Shown here piece after piece: positions 1-10,400 of a stretch of DNA of 64,000 nt (its first letter is position 1; each line of letters opens with the position of its first letter). A model generated the notes under the pieces. The model was not told the origin of the DNA. It saw only the letters and a program-made list of their open reading frames with translations, and searched no databases. The translations under genes and the position numbers were made by a program. Source of the stretch: Pseudoalteromonas sp. XI10 (GTDB taxonomy: Bacteria > Pseudomonadota > Gammaproteobacteria > Enterobacterales > Alteromonadaceae); contig NZ_LOPY01000009.1 of NCBI RefSeq assembly GCF_001469895.1, forward strand, positions 62,001-126,000, given 5' to 3'.

Positions 1-137
1 GGGTTGTACTTTAACGCCTGTCTTAATCCTTCGTCGCCATTTTTAGCATGGATCAGTGTGCAAAAGCCTGATAGCGATTCCTCAATCACATGATGGATAT
101 ATTTATCATCATCAATGGCTAATACAAGTTTTGACAT
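1..137 (-). CDS. Response regulator receiver protein, N-terminal part (cut by window edge)
   Basis: The first 45 codons of a leftward gene are visible; the rest lies outside the window. The peptide begins MSKLVLAIDDDKYIHHVIEE, which is the first beta strand of a CheY-like receiver domain with the acidic cluster DDD that binds magnesium. The phosphoacceptor Asp is beyond the edge. The ATG at 137 is preceded by AGGA at a suitable distance. The output domain and the partner kinase cannot be known from this fragment. Confidence 0.8.
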   Translation of the reverse strand, partial: MSKLVLAIDDDKYIHHVIEESLSGFCTLIHAKNGDEGLRQALKYN

Positions 138-204
138 GCTTAATTCCTATAAACTCTTTTTTAAGAAGGATAGTACGAGAGCGTGATTTTGCGAAGAAAT
201 ATTA

Positions 205-230
205 ATAAAAAAAGCGCCTTACGGCGCTTT
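205..230 (-). terminator. Rho-independent terminator after prlC
   Basis: On the minus strand AAAGCGCC-GTAA-GGCGCTTT forms an 8-bp stem followed by a T run. It lies 17 bp past the prlC stop codon and separates prlC from the response-regulator gene. Confidence 0.85.
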
Positions 231-246
231 AGATCAACAAACTTTA

Positions 247-2298
247 TTATGCAGCAATGCCGCTGTGTCTAAGTAGTGCATCAACTTGTGGTTCGCGTCC
301 ACGGAACTTTTTAAATAGCTCCATTGGCTCTTCACTGCCCCCTTTTTCTAAAATGTTCTTTAAGAAAGCTTCGCCCGTGGCTGGGTTAAAGATGCCTTCT
401 TCTTCAAATTTAGAAAACGCATCGGCCGAAAGTACTTCAGCCCACTTGTAAGAGTAATAACCTGCGCTGTAACCGCCCGCAAAAATGTGGCTAAAGCCAT
501 GCTGAAAGCGGTTAAATGCAGGCGCTTTAACAACGGCCGTTTTACTGCGTACATCATCAAGAGTTGCTTGAATGTTACATGGCTCACCCGCTTTGTAAGT
601 ATGGTGAATAGTAAAATCAAACAACGAGAACTCAAGCTGACGCAGCATTTGCATACCTGATTGGAAGTTCTTCGCAGCTAGGAGTTTATCTAATAACTCT
701 TTTGGTAACGGCTCATCTGTTTCGTAATGACCCGAAATAAAGCTCAGCGCTTCTTCTTCGTAGCACCAGTTTTCAAGGAACTGGCTTGGTAACTCAACCG
801 CATCCCATGCAACACCGTTAATACCTGCAACTGGCGCAGCATCAACTTGTGTCAACATATGGTGAATACCATGACCAAACTCATGGAATAAGGTAGTCAC
901 TTCGTTATGCGTAAACAAAGCAGGCTTATCACCCACAGCTTTATTAAAGTTACACACTAAGTACGCAACGGGGGTTTGTAATTCGCCGTTAGCACGTACT
1001 TTACGACCCATGCAGTCATCCATCCACGCGCCGCCACGCTTGCGATCACGGGCGTATAAATCTAGATAAAAACGGCCACGTAAAGTATTGCTACTATCGT
1101 AAATTTCGAAAAAACGTACATCAGGGTGGTAAGTATCAAACTCTGTGACTTCTTTTACGCTAATACCAAATAAACGATTTACAGTAGTGAATAAGCCACT
1201 TAAAACTTTATTGGCAGGAAAATATGGGCGCAGTACTTCATCAGAAATAGCATACTTCTCTTGCTTAAGTTTTTCGCCATAATAAGCGTAATCCCATGCA
1301 GCAAGTTCAGTCACACCGTGCTTGTCTTTTGCGTAGGCAGTTAGCTCAGCAAGCTCTTGCTCAGCTTGTGGTTTAGACTTAGCTGCTAAATCTTCTAAGA
1401 ATGAGAAAACTTGCTCTGGCGTTTCTGCCATTTTAGTCGCCAATGACATATCAGCGTAGCTGTTAAAGCCTAGTAACTCGGCAAGTTCATGACGAAGGGC
1501 AAGCTCTTCGCTCATAATGGCAGAGTTATCAAACTCACCGGCATTAGGGCCTTGATCAGAGGCACGCGTCACAAACGCAGTGTAAAACTCTTCACGTAAC
1601 TCGCGGTTATCAGCATAAGTCATGATTGGTAAGTAAGATGGAAAATCTAACGTAAATACCCAGCCATCTAGCTCTTTGCTTTTAGCTGTATCAGCACCAA
1701 GGGCTAACGCTGACTCTGGTAAACCAGCCAGTTCGCTTTCATCTGTAATGTGCTTTTGCCAAGCGAGTGTGGCATCCATTACATTATTACCAAACTTAGA
1801 GGCCAGCTCAGATAAACGCGCACTGATTTCGCCATAACGCTTTTGTTGCTCAGGCTTTAAAGCAATACCTGAAAGCTCAAAATCGCGCAGTGCATTAGTA
1901 ATGGTTTTTTGCTGGGCAATCGTCAGTGTTTTAAATTCGTCACTGTTGTGAAGCTCGTTGTAAGCATCGTATAAACCTTGATGCTGACCAACAAACGTTG
2001 AATACTCAGATAACAACGGCAAACATTGCTCATAGGCTTCACGTAGCTCGTCGTTATTAACGACAGAATTCATATGTGATACCGGTGAAAATAAGCGTGA
2101 TAACTTGTCATCAGCTTCTTCAAGCGGAAGCACCAAATCATTCCATGTGTATGATTTAGTTGCCAGTACCTCATCTATTTTGGTACGACACTCAGCAATC
2201 GCTGCTTTTAATGCTGGCACTACGTGTGCTGGTTTAATTTTAGAAAACGGCGGAAGCCCTTCTAAACCAATGAGTGGGTTATTTTCTGCAATTGTCAT
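247..2298 (-). CDS. prlC: Oligopeptidase A, M3 family zinc metallopeptidase
   Basis: This is a cytoplasmic thimet-type oligopeptidase that degrades short peptides, including cleaved signal peptides. The zinc-binding HEFGH motif lies within TTLFHEFGHGIHHML, about residue 475, and the second zinc ligand region NWCYEEEAL follows about 40 residues later. The length of 683 aa is normal for OpdA/PrlC. I start at the ATG at 2298 (MTIAENNPL); a TTG four codons upstream extends the frame but has no better ribosome site. The gene diverges from gor across about 150 bp, and prlC and gor are also neighbours in enterobacteria. It ends in a clear terminator and looks monocistronic. Confidence 0.96.
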   Translation of the reverse strand: MTIAENNPLIGLEGLPPFSKIKPAHVVPALKAAIAECRTKIDEVLATKSYTWNDLVLPLEEADDKLSRLFSPVSHMNSVVNNDELREAYEQCLPLLSEYSTFVGQHQGLYDAYNELHNSDEFKTLTIAQQKTITNALRDFELSGIALKPEQQKRYGEISARLSELASKFGNNVMDATLAWQKHITDESELAGLPESALALGADTAKSKELDGWVFTLDFPSYLPIMTYADNRELREEFYTAFVTRASDQGPNAGEFDNSAIMSEELALRHELAELLGFNSYADMSLATKMAETPEQVFSFLEDLAAKSKPQAEQELAELTAYAKDKHGVTELAAWDYAYYGEKLKQEKYAISDEVLRPYFPANKVLSGLFTTVNRLFGISVKEVTEFDTYHPDVRFFEIYDSSNTLRGRFYLDLYARDRKRGGAWMDDCMGRKVRANGELQTPVAYLVCNFNKAVGDKPALFTHNEVTTLFHEFGHGIHHMLTQVDAAPVAGINGVAWDAVELPSQFLENWCYEEEALSFISGHYETDEPLPKELLDKLLAAKNFQSGMQMLRQLEFSLFDFTIHHTYKAGEPCNIQATLDDVRSKTAVVKAPAFNRFQHGFSHIFAGGYSAGYYSYKWAEVLSADAFSKFEEEGIFNPATGEAFLKNILEKGGSEEPMELFKKFRGREPQVDALLRHSGIAA

Positions 2299-2449
2299 TT
2301 TCGTTCTCAAATTTTATGCGAAGATGATTTTGAAGTTGGGGCGAATTGATGAAATACAAGGGGCTTAACCTTGGTCTTTATTATGCTATTATCAACTTAT
2401 TACTAAATCGATTAATTAATAAAGAATTATCTATTTTTGAGGACAAACT

Positions 2450-3811
2450 ATGGCTCAGCATTTTGATTACATTGCAATTGGTGGTGGTAGTGGCGGTATT
2501 GCCTCTGCAAACCGTGCAGCAATGCGTGGCGCAAAAGTCGCTCTTATTGAAGCAAAACACATGGGTGGCACCTGTGTAAACGTGGGTTGTGTTCCAAAGA
2601 AAGTTATGTGGCACGGCGCACAAATTGCTGAAGCAATTAACGCATATGCACCTGACTACGGCTTTGATGTTGAATTAAAAAGCTTTAGCTGGGCTAAATT
2701 AGTTGAAAGCCGCGAAGCGTATATTGGCCGTATTCACCAAGGTTACAACAAGTATTTATCTAGCAATGGTGTAACTGTAATCAATGGCTTTGCTAAGTTT
2801 GTTGATAACAAAACAGTTGAAGTAAACGGTGAGCTATACACGGCAGACCATATCCTTGTTGCTGTTGGTGGTCGCCCTACTATTCCTAACATCCCAGGCG
2901 CTGAGCTTGGTATTGATTCAAATGGCTTCTTTGAGCTAGACGCACAGCCTAAGCGTGTTGCTGTGGTTGGTGCTGGTTACATTGCCGTTGAAATCGCAGG
3001 TGTACTTCATAGCCTGGGTACAGAAACACACCTGTTTGTTCGTAAAAACAAACCACTACGTACTTTTGACCCATACATTGTTGATACGCTTGTCGATATT
3101 ATGGCTAAAGAAGGCCCGACTCTTCACACTGAGTGCACACCAAAAGAAGTAGTTAAAGAAAGCGATGGTAGCTTAACAATTCATTTTGAAAATGGTCACA
3201 GCCAAAACGTTGATGAAGTTATTTGGGCAATTGGCCGTACACCTACAACTGACAAGATCAATCTTGCAGCGGCAGGTGTTGAAGTAACTGAAGGTGGTTA
3301 CGTTAAAGTCGACGAATTCCAAAATACGACAGCTGAAAACGTATACGCAGTTGGCGATATCATCGAAAACGGTATTGAACTTACGCCAGTAGCCGTTAAA
3401 GCGGGTCGTACTCTATCAGAGCGTTTATTCAATAAAGAATTGCCTGATGATTTAAAAATGGATTACGAGCTAGTACCTACAGTGGTATTCAGCCATCCAC
3501 CAATTGGCACAATTGGTTTAACAGAGCAGCAAGCGATTGATCAATACGGCAGCGATAACGTTAAAGTATATAAATCAAGCTTTGCAGCAATGTACACAGC
3601 GGTTACTCAGCACCGCCAAGCATGTAACATGATGCTAGTGTGTGCAGGCGAAGACGAAAAAGTTGTTGGTTTACACGGCATTGGTTTTACCGTTGATGAA
3701 ATGATCCAAGGTTTTGCCGTTGCAATGAAGATGGGCGCAACCAAAGCAGACTTTGATGCTGTTGTGGCAATTCACCCGACTGGATCTGAAGAATTTGTAA
3801 CGATGAGATAA
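2450..3811 (+). CDS. gor: Glutathione-disulfide reductase
   Basis: This FAD enzyme reduces oxidised glutathione with NADPH and maintains cytoplasmic thiol balance. The N-terminal FAD-binding motif GGGSGG is followed by the redox-active pair C42/C47 in GGTCVNVGC. The NADPH-binding [11 protein letters not shown] motif is mid-protein, and the C-terminal HPTGSEE carries the catalytic His (about 442) and Glu (about 447). The length of 453 aa matches the family. GAGG precedes the ATG closely, and a strong terminator follows. The next gene contains a glutaredoxin domain, so the two may share a redox role, but the terminator between them argues against one transcript. Confidence 0.97.
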   Translation: MAQHFDYIAIGGGSGGIASANRAAMRGAKVALIEAKHMGGTCVNVGCVPKKVMWHGAQIAEAINAYAPDYGFDVELKSFSWAKLVESREAYIGRIHQGYNKYLSSNGVTVINGFAKFVDNKTVEVNGELYTADHILVAVGGRPTIPNIPGAELGIDSNGFFELDAQPKRVAVVGAGYIAVEIAGVLHSLGTETHLFVRKNKPLRTFDPYIVDTLVDIMAKEGPTLHTECTPKEVVKESDGSLTIHFENGHSQNVDEVIWAIGRTPTTDKINLAAAGVEVTEGGYVKVDEFQNTTAENVYAVGDIIENGIELTPVAVKAGRTLSERLFNKELPDDLKMDYELVPTVVFSHPPIGTIGLTEQQAIDQYGSDNVKVYKSSFAAMYTAVTQHRQACNMMLVCAGEDEKVVGLHGIGFTVDEMIQGFAVAMKMGATKADFDAVVAIHPTGSEEFVTMR

Positions 3812-3833
3812 ATCGCGTTGCGAGTCAATTTTA

Positions 3834-3864
3834 AAACCTTGTGGTGCTGCCACAAGGTTTTTTT
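3834..3864 (+). terminator. Rho-independent terminator after gor
   Basis: AACCTTGTGG and CCACAAGGTT form a perfect 10-bp stem with a 5-nt loop, followed by seven T, directly downstream of gor. Confidence 0.92.
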
Positions 3865-3994
3865 ATGCTTAAAGCTGGCACAAACCTTGTAACTGTTAAT
3901 AAAGTAACCAGTTATAGCAAGAATTTTTCCTTGTTTACTGTGTAATTAAGCAACTTTTACGCAGTACTCAAGGCATTTTTTACAAGGAGGCACT

Positions 3995-4729
3995 GTGTCT
4001 AAGTCTGCAATTTTATATCGCATGGTGACCGATGAGCATATTTGCCCATTCGGTTTAAAATCAAAAGATTTACTAGAACGTCATGGTTACGATGTTGATG
4101 ATCGTCACTTAACCAGCCGTGAGCAAACTGACGAATTCAAACAGCAGCATGATGTAAAAACCACACCACAAACCTTTATCAATGATAAACGCATTGGCGG
4201 TTACGATGATTTGCGCGACTTTTTTAATCTGCCCGAGGCTGGCCAACAAGGTACCAGTTACACCCCTGTTTTAGCGATTTTCGCAGTGACCATGCTACTA
4301 AGCTGCGGTTTTACTTATGCCAGCGGTGAGGCTTTATTTTCAATGCAGAACCTAATGCTGTTCGTTGCATTATCAATGGCGGTATTAGCGATACAAAAGC
4401 TGCAAGACTTATTCAGCTTTTCTAACTCATTTATTACCTACGACTTACTGGCGATGCGTGTCGTGCCCTATGCCTATGTTTACCCATTTATCGAGGCGTA
4501 TGTAGCGTTAGGTATGGTGGCTAAACTACCCGCCTTAGCTGTTGCACCATTTTCATTATTTATTGGTGGTATAGGTGCGGTATCGGTTATCAAGGCTGTG
4601 TATATCGATAAGCGAGAGCTGAAATGCGCCTGTGTTGGTGGCGACAGTAATGTGCCGCTCGGCTTTATCTCACTGAGTGAGAACCTATTTATGATTGCTG
4701 CAGGTATATGGATGCTTAGTACTCTTTAG
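3995..4729 (+). CDS. Glutaredoxin-MauE/DoxX membrane fusion protein
   Basis: The first ~75 residues are a glutaredoxin-like domain: CPFG at the active-site position (one Cys, so monothiol-like), the cis-Pro segment KTTPQTF and the GGYDDL helix cap. Residues ~85-244 hold four or five hydrophobic segments resembling the MauE/DoxX family of membrane redox proteins, with a CAC motif (about residue 209) in a loop. MauE-type proteins are associated with disulfide handling, so electron transfer between cytoplasm and membrane is plausible but not demonstrated here. The start is GTG with an excellent AAGGAGG site. The combination of the two domains in one chain is clear; the substrate is unknown. Confidence 0.85.
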   Translation: MSKSAILYRMVTDEHICPFGLKSKDLLERHGYDVDDRHLTSREQTDEFKQQHDVKTTPQTFINDKRIGGYDDLRDFFNLPEAGQQGTSYTPVLAIFAVTMLLSCGFTYASGEALFSMQNLMLFVALSMAVLAIQKLQDLFSFSNSFITYDLLAMRVVPYAYVYPFIEAYVALGMVAKLPALAVAPFSLFIGGIGAVSVIKAVYIDKRELKCACVGGDSNVPLGFISLSENLFMIAAGIWMLSTL

Positions 4730-4749
4730 CATTTAACTTGTATGTGTAT

Positions 4750-4783
4750 TAGTGGCTTAATTAAACAATTTAAGCCACTTTAG
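4750..4783. terminator. Hairpin between converging genes
   Basis: AGTGGCTTAA and TTAAGCCACT form an inverted repeat around an A+T loop between two converging genes, with a short TTT on the plus side. It probably serves as a bidirectional terminator, although the T tracts are weak. Confidence 0.6.
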
Positions 4784-4791
4784 ATTTGATG

Positions 4792-5040
4792 TTAACCACC
4801 GGTACGTAAGTCGCGCTCAAATTCAGTTTCAGTTTTAACCGGGTGACAGGTCGATTTCACCGAACCTTTATTGCTGTCATCGTCATCTGTACTAAAAATG
4901 GTATAGCTATAATCAGTTTCGAGTTCACCGCCTAAACACTCATGTTCAGCGTAAACCTCATTTGCAGAGCCATCTTTTACTGCCTGTGATGCACAGCCTG
5001 TAAACATTAGAAGCGCTATTAAAATTGTAAAAACTTTCAT
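4792..5040 (-). CDS. Small outer-membrane or periplasmic lipoprotein
   Basis: The 82-aa product has a lipoprotein signal peptide, MKVFTILIALLMFTGC, with lipobox FTGC. The mature part is about 67 residues, contains an acidic run STDDDDS and two further Cys (in HECLGG and STCHPV) that could form a disulfide. I recognise no domain. It is monocistronic and converges with the glutaredoxin fusion gene. Export and lipidation are well supported; the function is unknown. Confidence 0.75.
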   Translation of the reverse strand: MKVFTILIALLMFTGCASQAVKDGSANEVYAEHECLGGELETDYSYTIFSTDDDDSNKGSVKSTCHPVKTETEFERDLRTGG

Positions 5041-5160
5041 ATCGTTATCCCCAAACTTACTTTTTTATTTTTACTGTAAGAAATAAGTTAACTATAAAGT
5101 ACCTGTATTGGTACTACTTTTATGTAAGTTTTTGTGTAAGGAGTAGGCAAACTGAAATGA

Positions 5161-5184
5161 GGCAGGTTAAGAGTTTAACCTGCC
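5161..5184. terminator. Perfect hairpin downstream of tldD
   Basis: GGCAGGTTAA-GAGT-TTAACCTGCC is a perfect 10-bp stem with a 4-nt loop, 25 bp past the tldD stop. No strong T tract follows on the minus strand, so it could act as an mRNA 3'-end stabiliser or a weak terminator for the long mreB-to-tldD run. Confidence 0.6.
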
Positions 5185-5208
5185 ATAAGGTAGAACGAGC
5201 AAGTGGTT

Positions 5209-6648
5209 TTAAGCCGTACCACCCACAGTTAGGTTATCAATTTTAAGGCTTGGTTGACCCACACCAACAGGAACGCTTTGGCCATCTTTACCACACACAC
5301 CAACGCCTTTATCAAGCGCTAAGTCGTTACCTACCATCGAAATTTGCTGCATAACTTCTGGGCCATTACCAATCAGTGTTGCGCCTTTGATAGGTTGTGT
5401 GATTTTACCATTTTCAATTAAGTAGGCTTCAGAGGCACTAAATACAAACTTACCCGACGTAATATCCACTTGGCCACCACCGAAGTTAGGAGCAAAGATA
5501 CCTTTTTTCACCGAGCTGATGATATCGGCTTGGCTGTGCTCGCCACCTAACATATAGGTGTTGGTCATTCGCGGCATAGGTAAGTGAGCATACGATTCGC
5601 GGCGCGCATTACCAGTAGGGTTTACACCCATCAAACGGGCATTTAGCTTATCTTGCATGTAGCCTTTTAGAATACCGTTTTCAATAAGCACGTTATACGC
5701 AGCTGGTGTCCCTTCATCATCCACGTTCAATGAACCACGGCGATCAGCAATAGTGCCGTCATCCACGACTGTACACAGCTCAGATGCCACCTTTTGACCT
5801 ACTTTACCGCTAAACGCAGATGCGCCTTTACGGTTAAAGTCACCTTCTAGGCCATGGCCTACCGCTTCGTGTAGTAACACACCCGGCCAACCTGCGCCTA
5901 GCACAACTTCCATGCTACCGGCAGGTGCATCGATTGCTTCTAGGTTTACTTTTGCTTGGCGAACAGCCTCTTCAGCGTATTCCATCCAACGCGGTTTGCC
6001 ATCGACTAACTCTTTAAAATAGCCATAATCTAAACGCGCACCGCCCCCTGCACCACCGCGCTCACGACGGCCGTTCTTCTCAAGTAACACTGAGCAGTTT
6101 AAGCGAATAAGCGGGCGAATATCGGTGGCAAAGGTGCCATCACTTGCAGCGATTAATACTTCTTCATAAACCGCCGACATTGAACTGATCACTTGCTCAG
6201 CATCCGGTGCTAATTGACGAATATAGTTTTCAAGTTCGCGTAGCAGGCTTACTTTGTCATCGTTGCTCATGCTTTGAATTGGTTGATGCGGCGCATACTG
6301 CTTTTTAGCAGCTACATCACTGAACACCTGAATCGTTTTGTTTTCGCCAGCATTGGCAATGCTGCGCGCTGCCGTTGCAGCTTTATTTAACGCTTCAAGG
6401 TTAATCGCATCTGAGTATGAAAAACCGGTTTTTTCACCGCTAACAGCACGCACACCCACACCACGTTCAACGTTGTATGAGCCTTCTTTTACTAAACCGT
6501 CTTCAAGCACCCAAGATTCGTGGTGGCTTGATTGAAAATACAGGTCGGCATAGTCAACTTGATGTTGATGAATAAAAGCGAGCGTTTTTTCTAATTCTTC
6601 TCTCGTAAGTTGGCTGTCATGTAATAAATGCTGTTCAACCGTGTTCAT
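5209..6648 (-). CDS. tldD: TldD zinc metalloprotease subunit
   Basis: TldD pairs with TldE/PmbA to form a protease that degrades unfolded peptides and matures microcins in enterobacteria. The metal-binding HEAVGH motif occurs at about residue 260 ([13 protein letters not shown]). The length of 479 aa is standard. The start codon overlaps the stop codon of the upstream nitrilase gene in an ATGA arrangement, so the two are translationally coupled. The partner pmbA is not in this window. This position, after yhdP and the nitrilase, is common in marine gammaproteobacteria. Confidence 0.96.
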   Translation of the reverse strand: MNTVEQHLLHDSQLTREELEKTLAFIHQHQVDYADLYFQSSHHESWVLEDGLVKEGSYNVERGVGVRAVSGEKTGFSYSDAINLEALNKAATAARSIANAGENKTIQVFSDVAAKKQYAPHQPIQSMSNDDKVSLLRELENYIRQLAPDAEQVISSMSAVYEEVLIAASDGTFATDIRPLIRLNCSVLLEKNGRRERGGAGGGARLDYGYFKELVDGKPRWMEYAEEAVRQAKVNLEAIDAPAGSMEVVLGAGWPGVLLHEAVGHGLEGDFNRKGASAFSGKVGQKVASELCTVVDDGTIADRRGSLNVDDEGTPAAYNVLIENGILKGYMQDKLNARLMGVNPTGNARRESYAHLPMPRMTNTYMLGGEHSQADIISSVKKGIFAPNFGGGQVDITSGKFVFSASEAYLIENGKITQPIKGATLIGNGPEVMQQISMVGNDLALDKGVGVCGKDGQSVPVGVGQPSLKIDNLTVGGTA

Positions 6649-7475
6649 AATAAATGCTCTCTAAATCGTTGCTGAGACTGCACAGGCATGTCTTGGCGAA
6701 TTGTATTCAAGCGGTTTAAATCAAGCTCATGGCTGATAAACCCGGTACCAGAGGCAAGCTCACTGAGCGTTTCTCCCCATGGTGAAATAATAATGCTGTG
6801 GCCATAAGTGTGGCGGCCATTCTCGTGCTCGCCCCACTGTGCTGCGGCAACCACATAACATTGCGTTTCGATTGCACGCGCAGCTAATAAAATATGCCAA
6901 TGAGCAGCACCGGTGACTGTGGTAAAGGCACTGGGCACTAAAATAAGCTCAGCCCCTTGGCGCTGCATGGCGGTGAATAAGCCACTAAAACGTAGATCAT
7001 AACATACTGCTAAGCCAATTTTACCAAATGGCGAGTCGACCACCACAATATCGTTGCCTGCTTGCGTCGCATCAGACTCTCGGTAACTGCGCGTAGTGTC
7101 GGCAACATCCACATCAAATAAGTGAATTTTATTGTACTGCGCAACCACATCGCCTTGGTTGTTAAATAAAAACGAGGCAGCTAAATACTTACCATTTTGC
7201 TGTGAAACAGGCAGGGTTCCAGCAGCTAACCAAATATCATGTTGCTTACATAAATCGGCAAGCTTCGCTTTATATGACTCACTTTGCAGACCTAATTCAT
7301 AACTTGCTTGGCTTTGCTTACTAAAGATCAAAAAGCTTTCGGGTAAACACACTAGCAATGGCCGAGTTGCAGGTAACTGATTCAATGTCTCTGCTAAAAA
7401 AGTGAGGTTTTGCTCAGCATTCATGCTTGAGCACATTTGCACAGCAACAACCTGTGGATGAGGGTTAACCTTCAT
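6645..7475 (-). CDS. Carbon-nitrogen hydrolase, nitrilase superfamily (Nit1-like amidase)
   Basis: The catalytic Glu-Lys-Cys triad of the superfamily is visible: E46 in LPESF, a Lys in YNKIHLFD (about 117) and the nucleophile in AVCYDLRF (about 157). The 276-aa length and sequence resemble the Nit1/YbeM group, whose known activity is hydrolysis of deaminated glutathione, a metabolite-repair reaction; that specificity is inferred. The gene overlaps yhdP by 11 bp upstream and tldD by 4 bp downstream, placing it in the same operon. Confidence 0.88.
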   Translation of the reverse strand: MKVNPHPQVVAVQMCSSMNAEQNLTFLAETLNQLPATRPLLVCLPESFLIFSKQSQASYELGLQSESYKAKLADLCKQHDIWLAAGTLPVSQQNGKYLAASFLFNNQGDVVAQYNKIHLFDVDVADTTRSYRESDATQAGNDIVVVDSPFGKIGLAVCYDLRFSGLFTAMQRQGAELILVPSAFTTVTGAAHWHILLAARAIETQCYVVAAAQWGEHENGRHTYGHSIIISPWGETLSELASGTGFISHELDLNRLNTIRQDMPVQSQQRFREHLL

Positions 7476-10400
7476 TGTTATCTAAACTCGCTGAAGATGC
7501 GGCATCTTTTAATTTTAGTTGCGTCGACGACTGCGGCTGACTTTGCGCGGCTTGCGGTAACGTCACTTCACGGCTCTTACGATCTACTTCTTCAACGACA
7601 GGATCGTTCATACTACCTGTTACTTTAAAGTTGATCTCTGAGATCACCCGCGCCGAGTGAATCACTTTATCGATTGCCAGCGCTGCAAGACCACTTACCG
7701 GGTTAACCATCCATGCCACAATCACTGGAATACTCGACGTCACCTGCGGTGCAACCGCTAGGTCATAATCAATTTCAAAGGTGTTTAAGTTTGTATGGCC
7801 TTTGATCGTCAAATCGGCAGGCACACCATCAAGCTTGGTATCTTGGGTGTAAGCTATGCCCTTTTCTAGCTGCATGGTGCCTTGCATACTGTTATAGAAA
7901 AAGCCTTTCGAGAATACATCTCTAAAATCCAGTTTCAGCTTACGCACTAACGAATCTAAACTCAGTAAAGAGAATACTCGCGCACCACCATCACTTATTT
8001 CTGCAAGGTGCCCTTCGCCTAAACGCCAATCTAACTCACCAGCTAAACTTGGTACATCAAAGCTATAAGGTGCGCCTTGCCATGCAAGATCAAACTTAAT
8101 ATTGGCATCTGAATCTTTTACTGTGGTGGTAATATCAAACTCATCAAATAACTCGCCAATATCGTCACTTTGTAAGTTACCACTAAAGCGTGTTTGCCCA
8201 TCAGCAAACTGTCCTTTACCACGTAATACGTGGTCGCCTTTGTCGATGACCAGCTCTGTAAATAAGAGTTTATCATTCTCCCCAACTAGGCTGCTTTTAA
8301 TTTTATCAAGCTGATACTCAGCCACTTTACAATCTTCACAGTTAAACTCGATGGCTGGGACTCGGGTTAACCAGCTTAAATCTTCTGGTTCTGAGTCTTG
8401 CTCTGTTTGCTCAGTGGCTTCGTTAAAATTAATACGCAGGTAGTCAGTAAAAATTTGAATTGGTCTGCGCGTTTCACTGGTTGGAATAAGCGCGTCGGTA
8501 CGTAATTCTTTGGCATTTAGCTTTAGCTCTAAATCTGATTGCTTTGGTGCTAAGCGAAATTCAAAATCATTAAAGTCGATATTGTGTAGTGCCAGTTTAT
8601 TAAATTTACCCGTTACGTTATTGAAAGCAGGCATCACACTTGGCGCATCAGACTTAACTTTGGTAAGCGCAATAATTTGGTCAATCAAGCCAAACCAAGG
8701 CACTATTTCGGTTTCTGGTAAATCGATAGATACCGCAAAACCTTCACGATTAAGTCCTAAATCTTGCGCACCTAAAATTAAATGGACGTTACTAAATTTC
8801 TTTTCACCGTTATCTAAAATCGCATTAAAGAATAACTGCTCATCAACATTCGCAGTGATCAAGTTAGAAATACGGTCGCCCTGCACCACTGCGGTTAATG
8901 GCCATTTCTGCTCTGCGCTTTTGTTATAAGGTGCAGGCAGCTGGCTAGTCACACCGACTAAATTACCACTCACATCGGCGCGGTAATTAAAGTCATTCGG
9001 TAAAAAGTTAAGCGACACATTAATATCAACATCACTTTGACCGCTTAAGTAACCGGCTAGTAAACCATGAGCTTGTTCAATTAAAGGCTCAGCTTCAAGG
9101 CCCAGCTTTACCGCAATTTCGGCACGATAAGTATCAGCCACATTTTCACTGTTGTAATTGGCTGTAAGTGGCATGCCCATCCAATCTGCTTTGGCATTTT
9201 TTAAGTCGATTTTATCGTTATTAAACTTAACAATACCGGTCATGTGATCAAGCGTGATCCCTGGTTGTGCAAGGTAAACTGGAATATTAGCTAACTCAAC
9301 TTCACCAATCGCATCAACATGACCCGAACGTAAATTAACTAACAGCTCAACCTCGGCCGTTGCTTCACCTTGCGGTTGCACAACTTCAAAAACACTCGCC
9401 AAAGGCTTAGCAAGCGGAGTGGCCGTAAAGAACGGGTTAAGCTTATCGCCATGGGCACGTTTATTAATGGCAACTTTTAGGATTTCTGCATTCATTAAAT
9501 CAGCAATACTGACATGAACACTCTCCCCTAGAGAGAGGTTAACCAGCTTGCCCGACTTGCTATAGATATCCATGCGCTCATTTTCGAAATGTAAAATGAC
9601 GTTGGCATCTTCAACTTCTGGCCAGCTTGGTGAAAACTTATATTTAGCGTTTTCAACATTCGCTAACACTTCAAATTGACCTTGCTGCTCTTTAAACGGG
9701 AAACCTTTAAATGGCCCTGAGAACAGCACTTGAGCTTTATTGACTTCACCGCCCTTAATTGCGCCATTAAGGTAATTAACCAGCTTTTCGCTCATTACAG
9801 GTAACGGGAAATAATGCCCAGCGACATTGGCATCAGGGGCATAGGCTTCAGCATATAAATCTAACCGCGGTTCATCGGTCAGGCTGAGCATCATCTCTGC
9901 AGCCACAGTCACTTCGTCGTTATCAAGCCAGATATTATCGCTACTAATACGCCAGCCATCATCGTAATGGTGAAGGTCTAGTTCTACATTTAATTGGTTA
10001 TAGGCAATATCTTGGCTAAAGCTGCCGTTCGTTAGCAGTTGATTGTTCTCGCCATATAGCTGAATTCGCCCAGCTGATTGATTAATTAAGCCATCAACAC
10101 GAATCGCCTGACCGCCAGGAATGCCCTGCAGCGACAGCCAATTGATTTGTTCGCCCTGAAACCAAAGTTGCCAGTTATCTTGCTGACCCAACTCAAGATA
10201 GGCATCACTTAACTGACCATTGGGTTGACGGGCTAAAAATGGGGCAAGTACTTCAAAGTTACTTAACTGCGATAACTTTGCCAGTAATGCAAAATCAAAT
10301 TGCTTTAACCAAATTTGGCTTTTATCGCCAAGTTGAGCTTCAAACTGTAAGGTTGGCCATTGTTTTAAGTCGCTTTCAAAGGTGAGCCCGGTGCTTTTTA

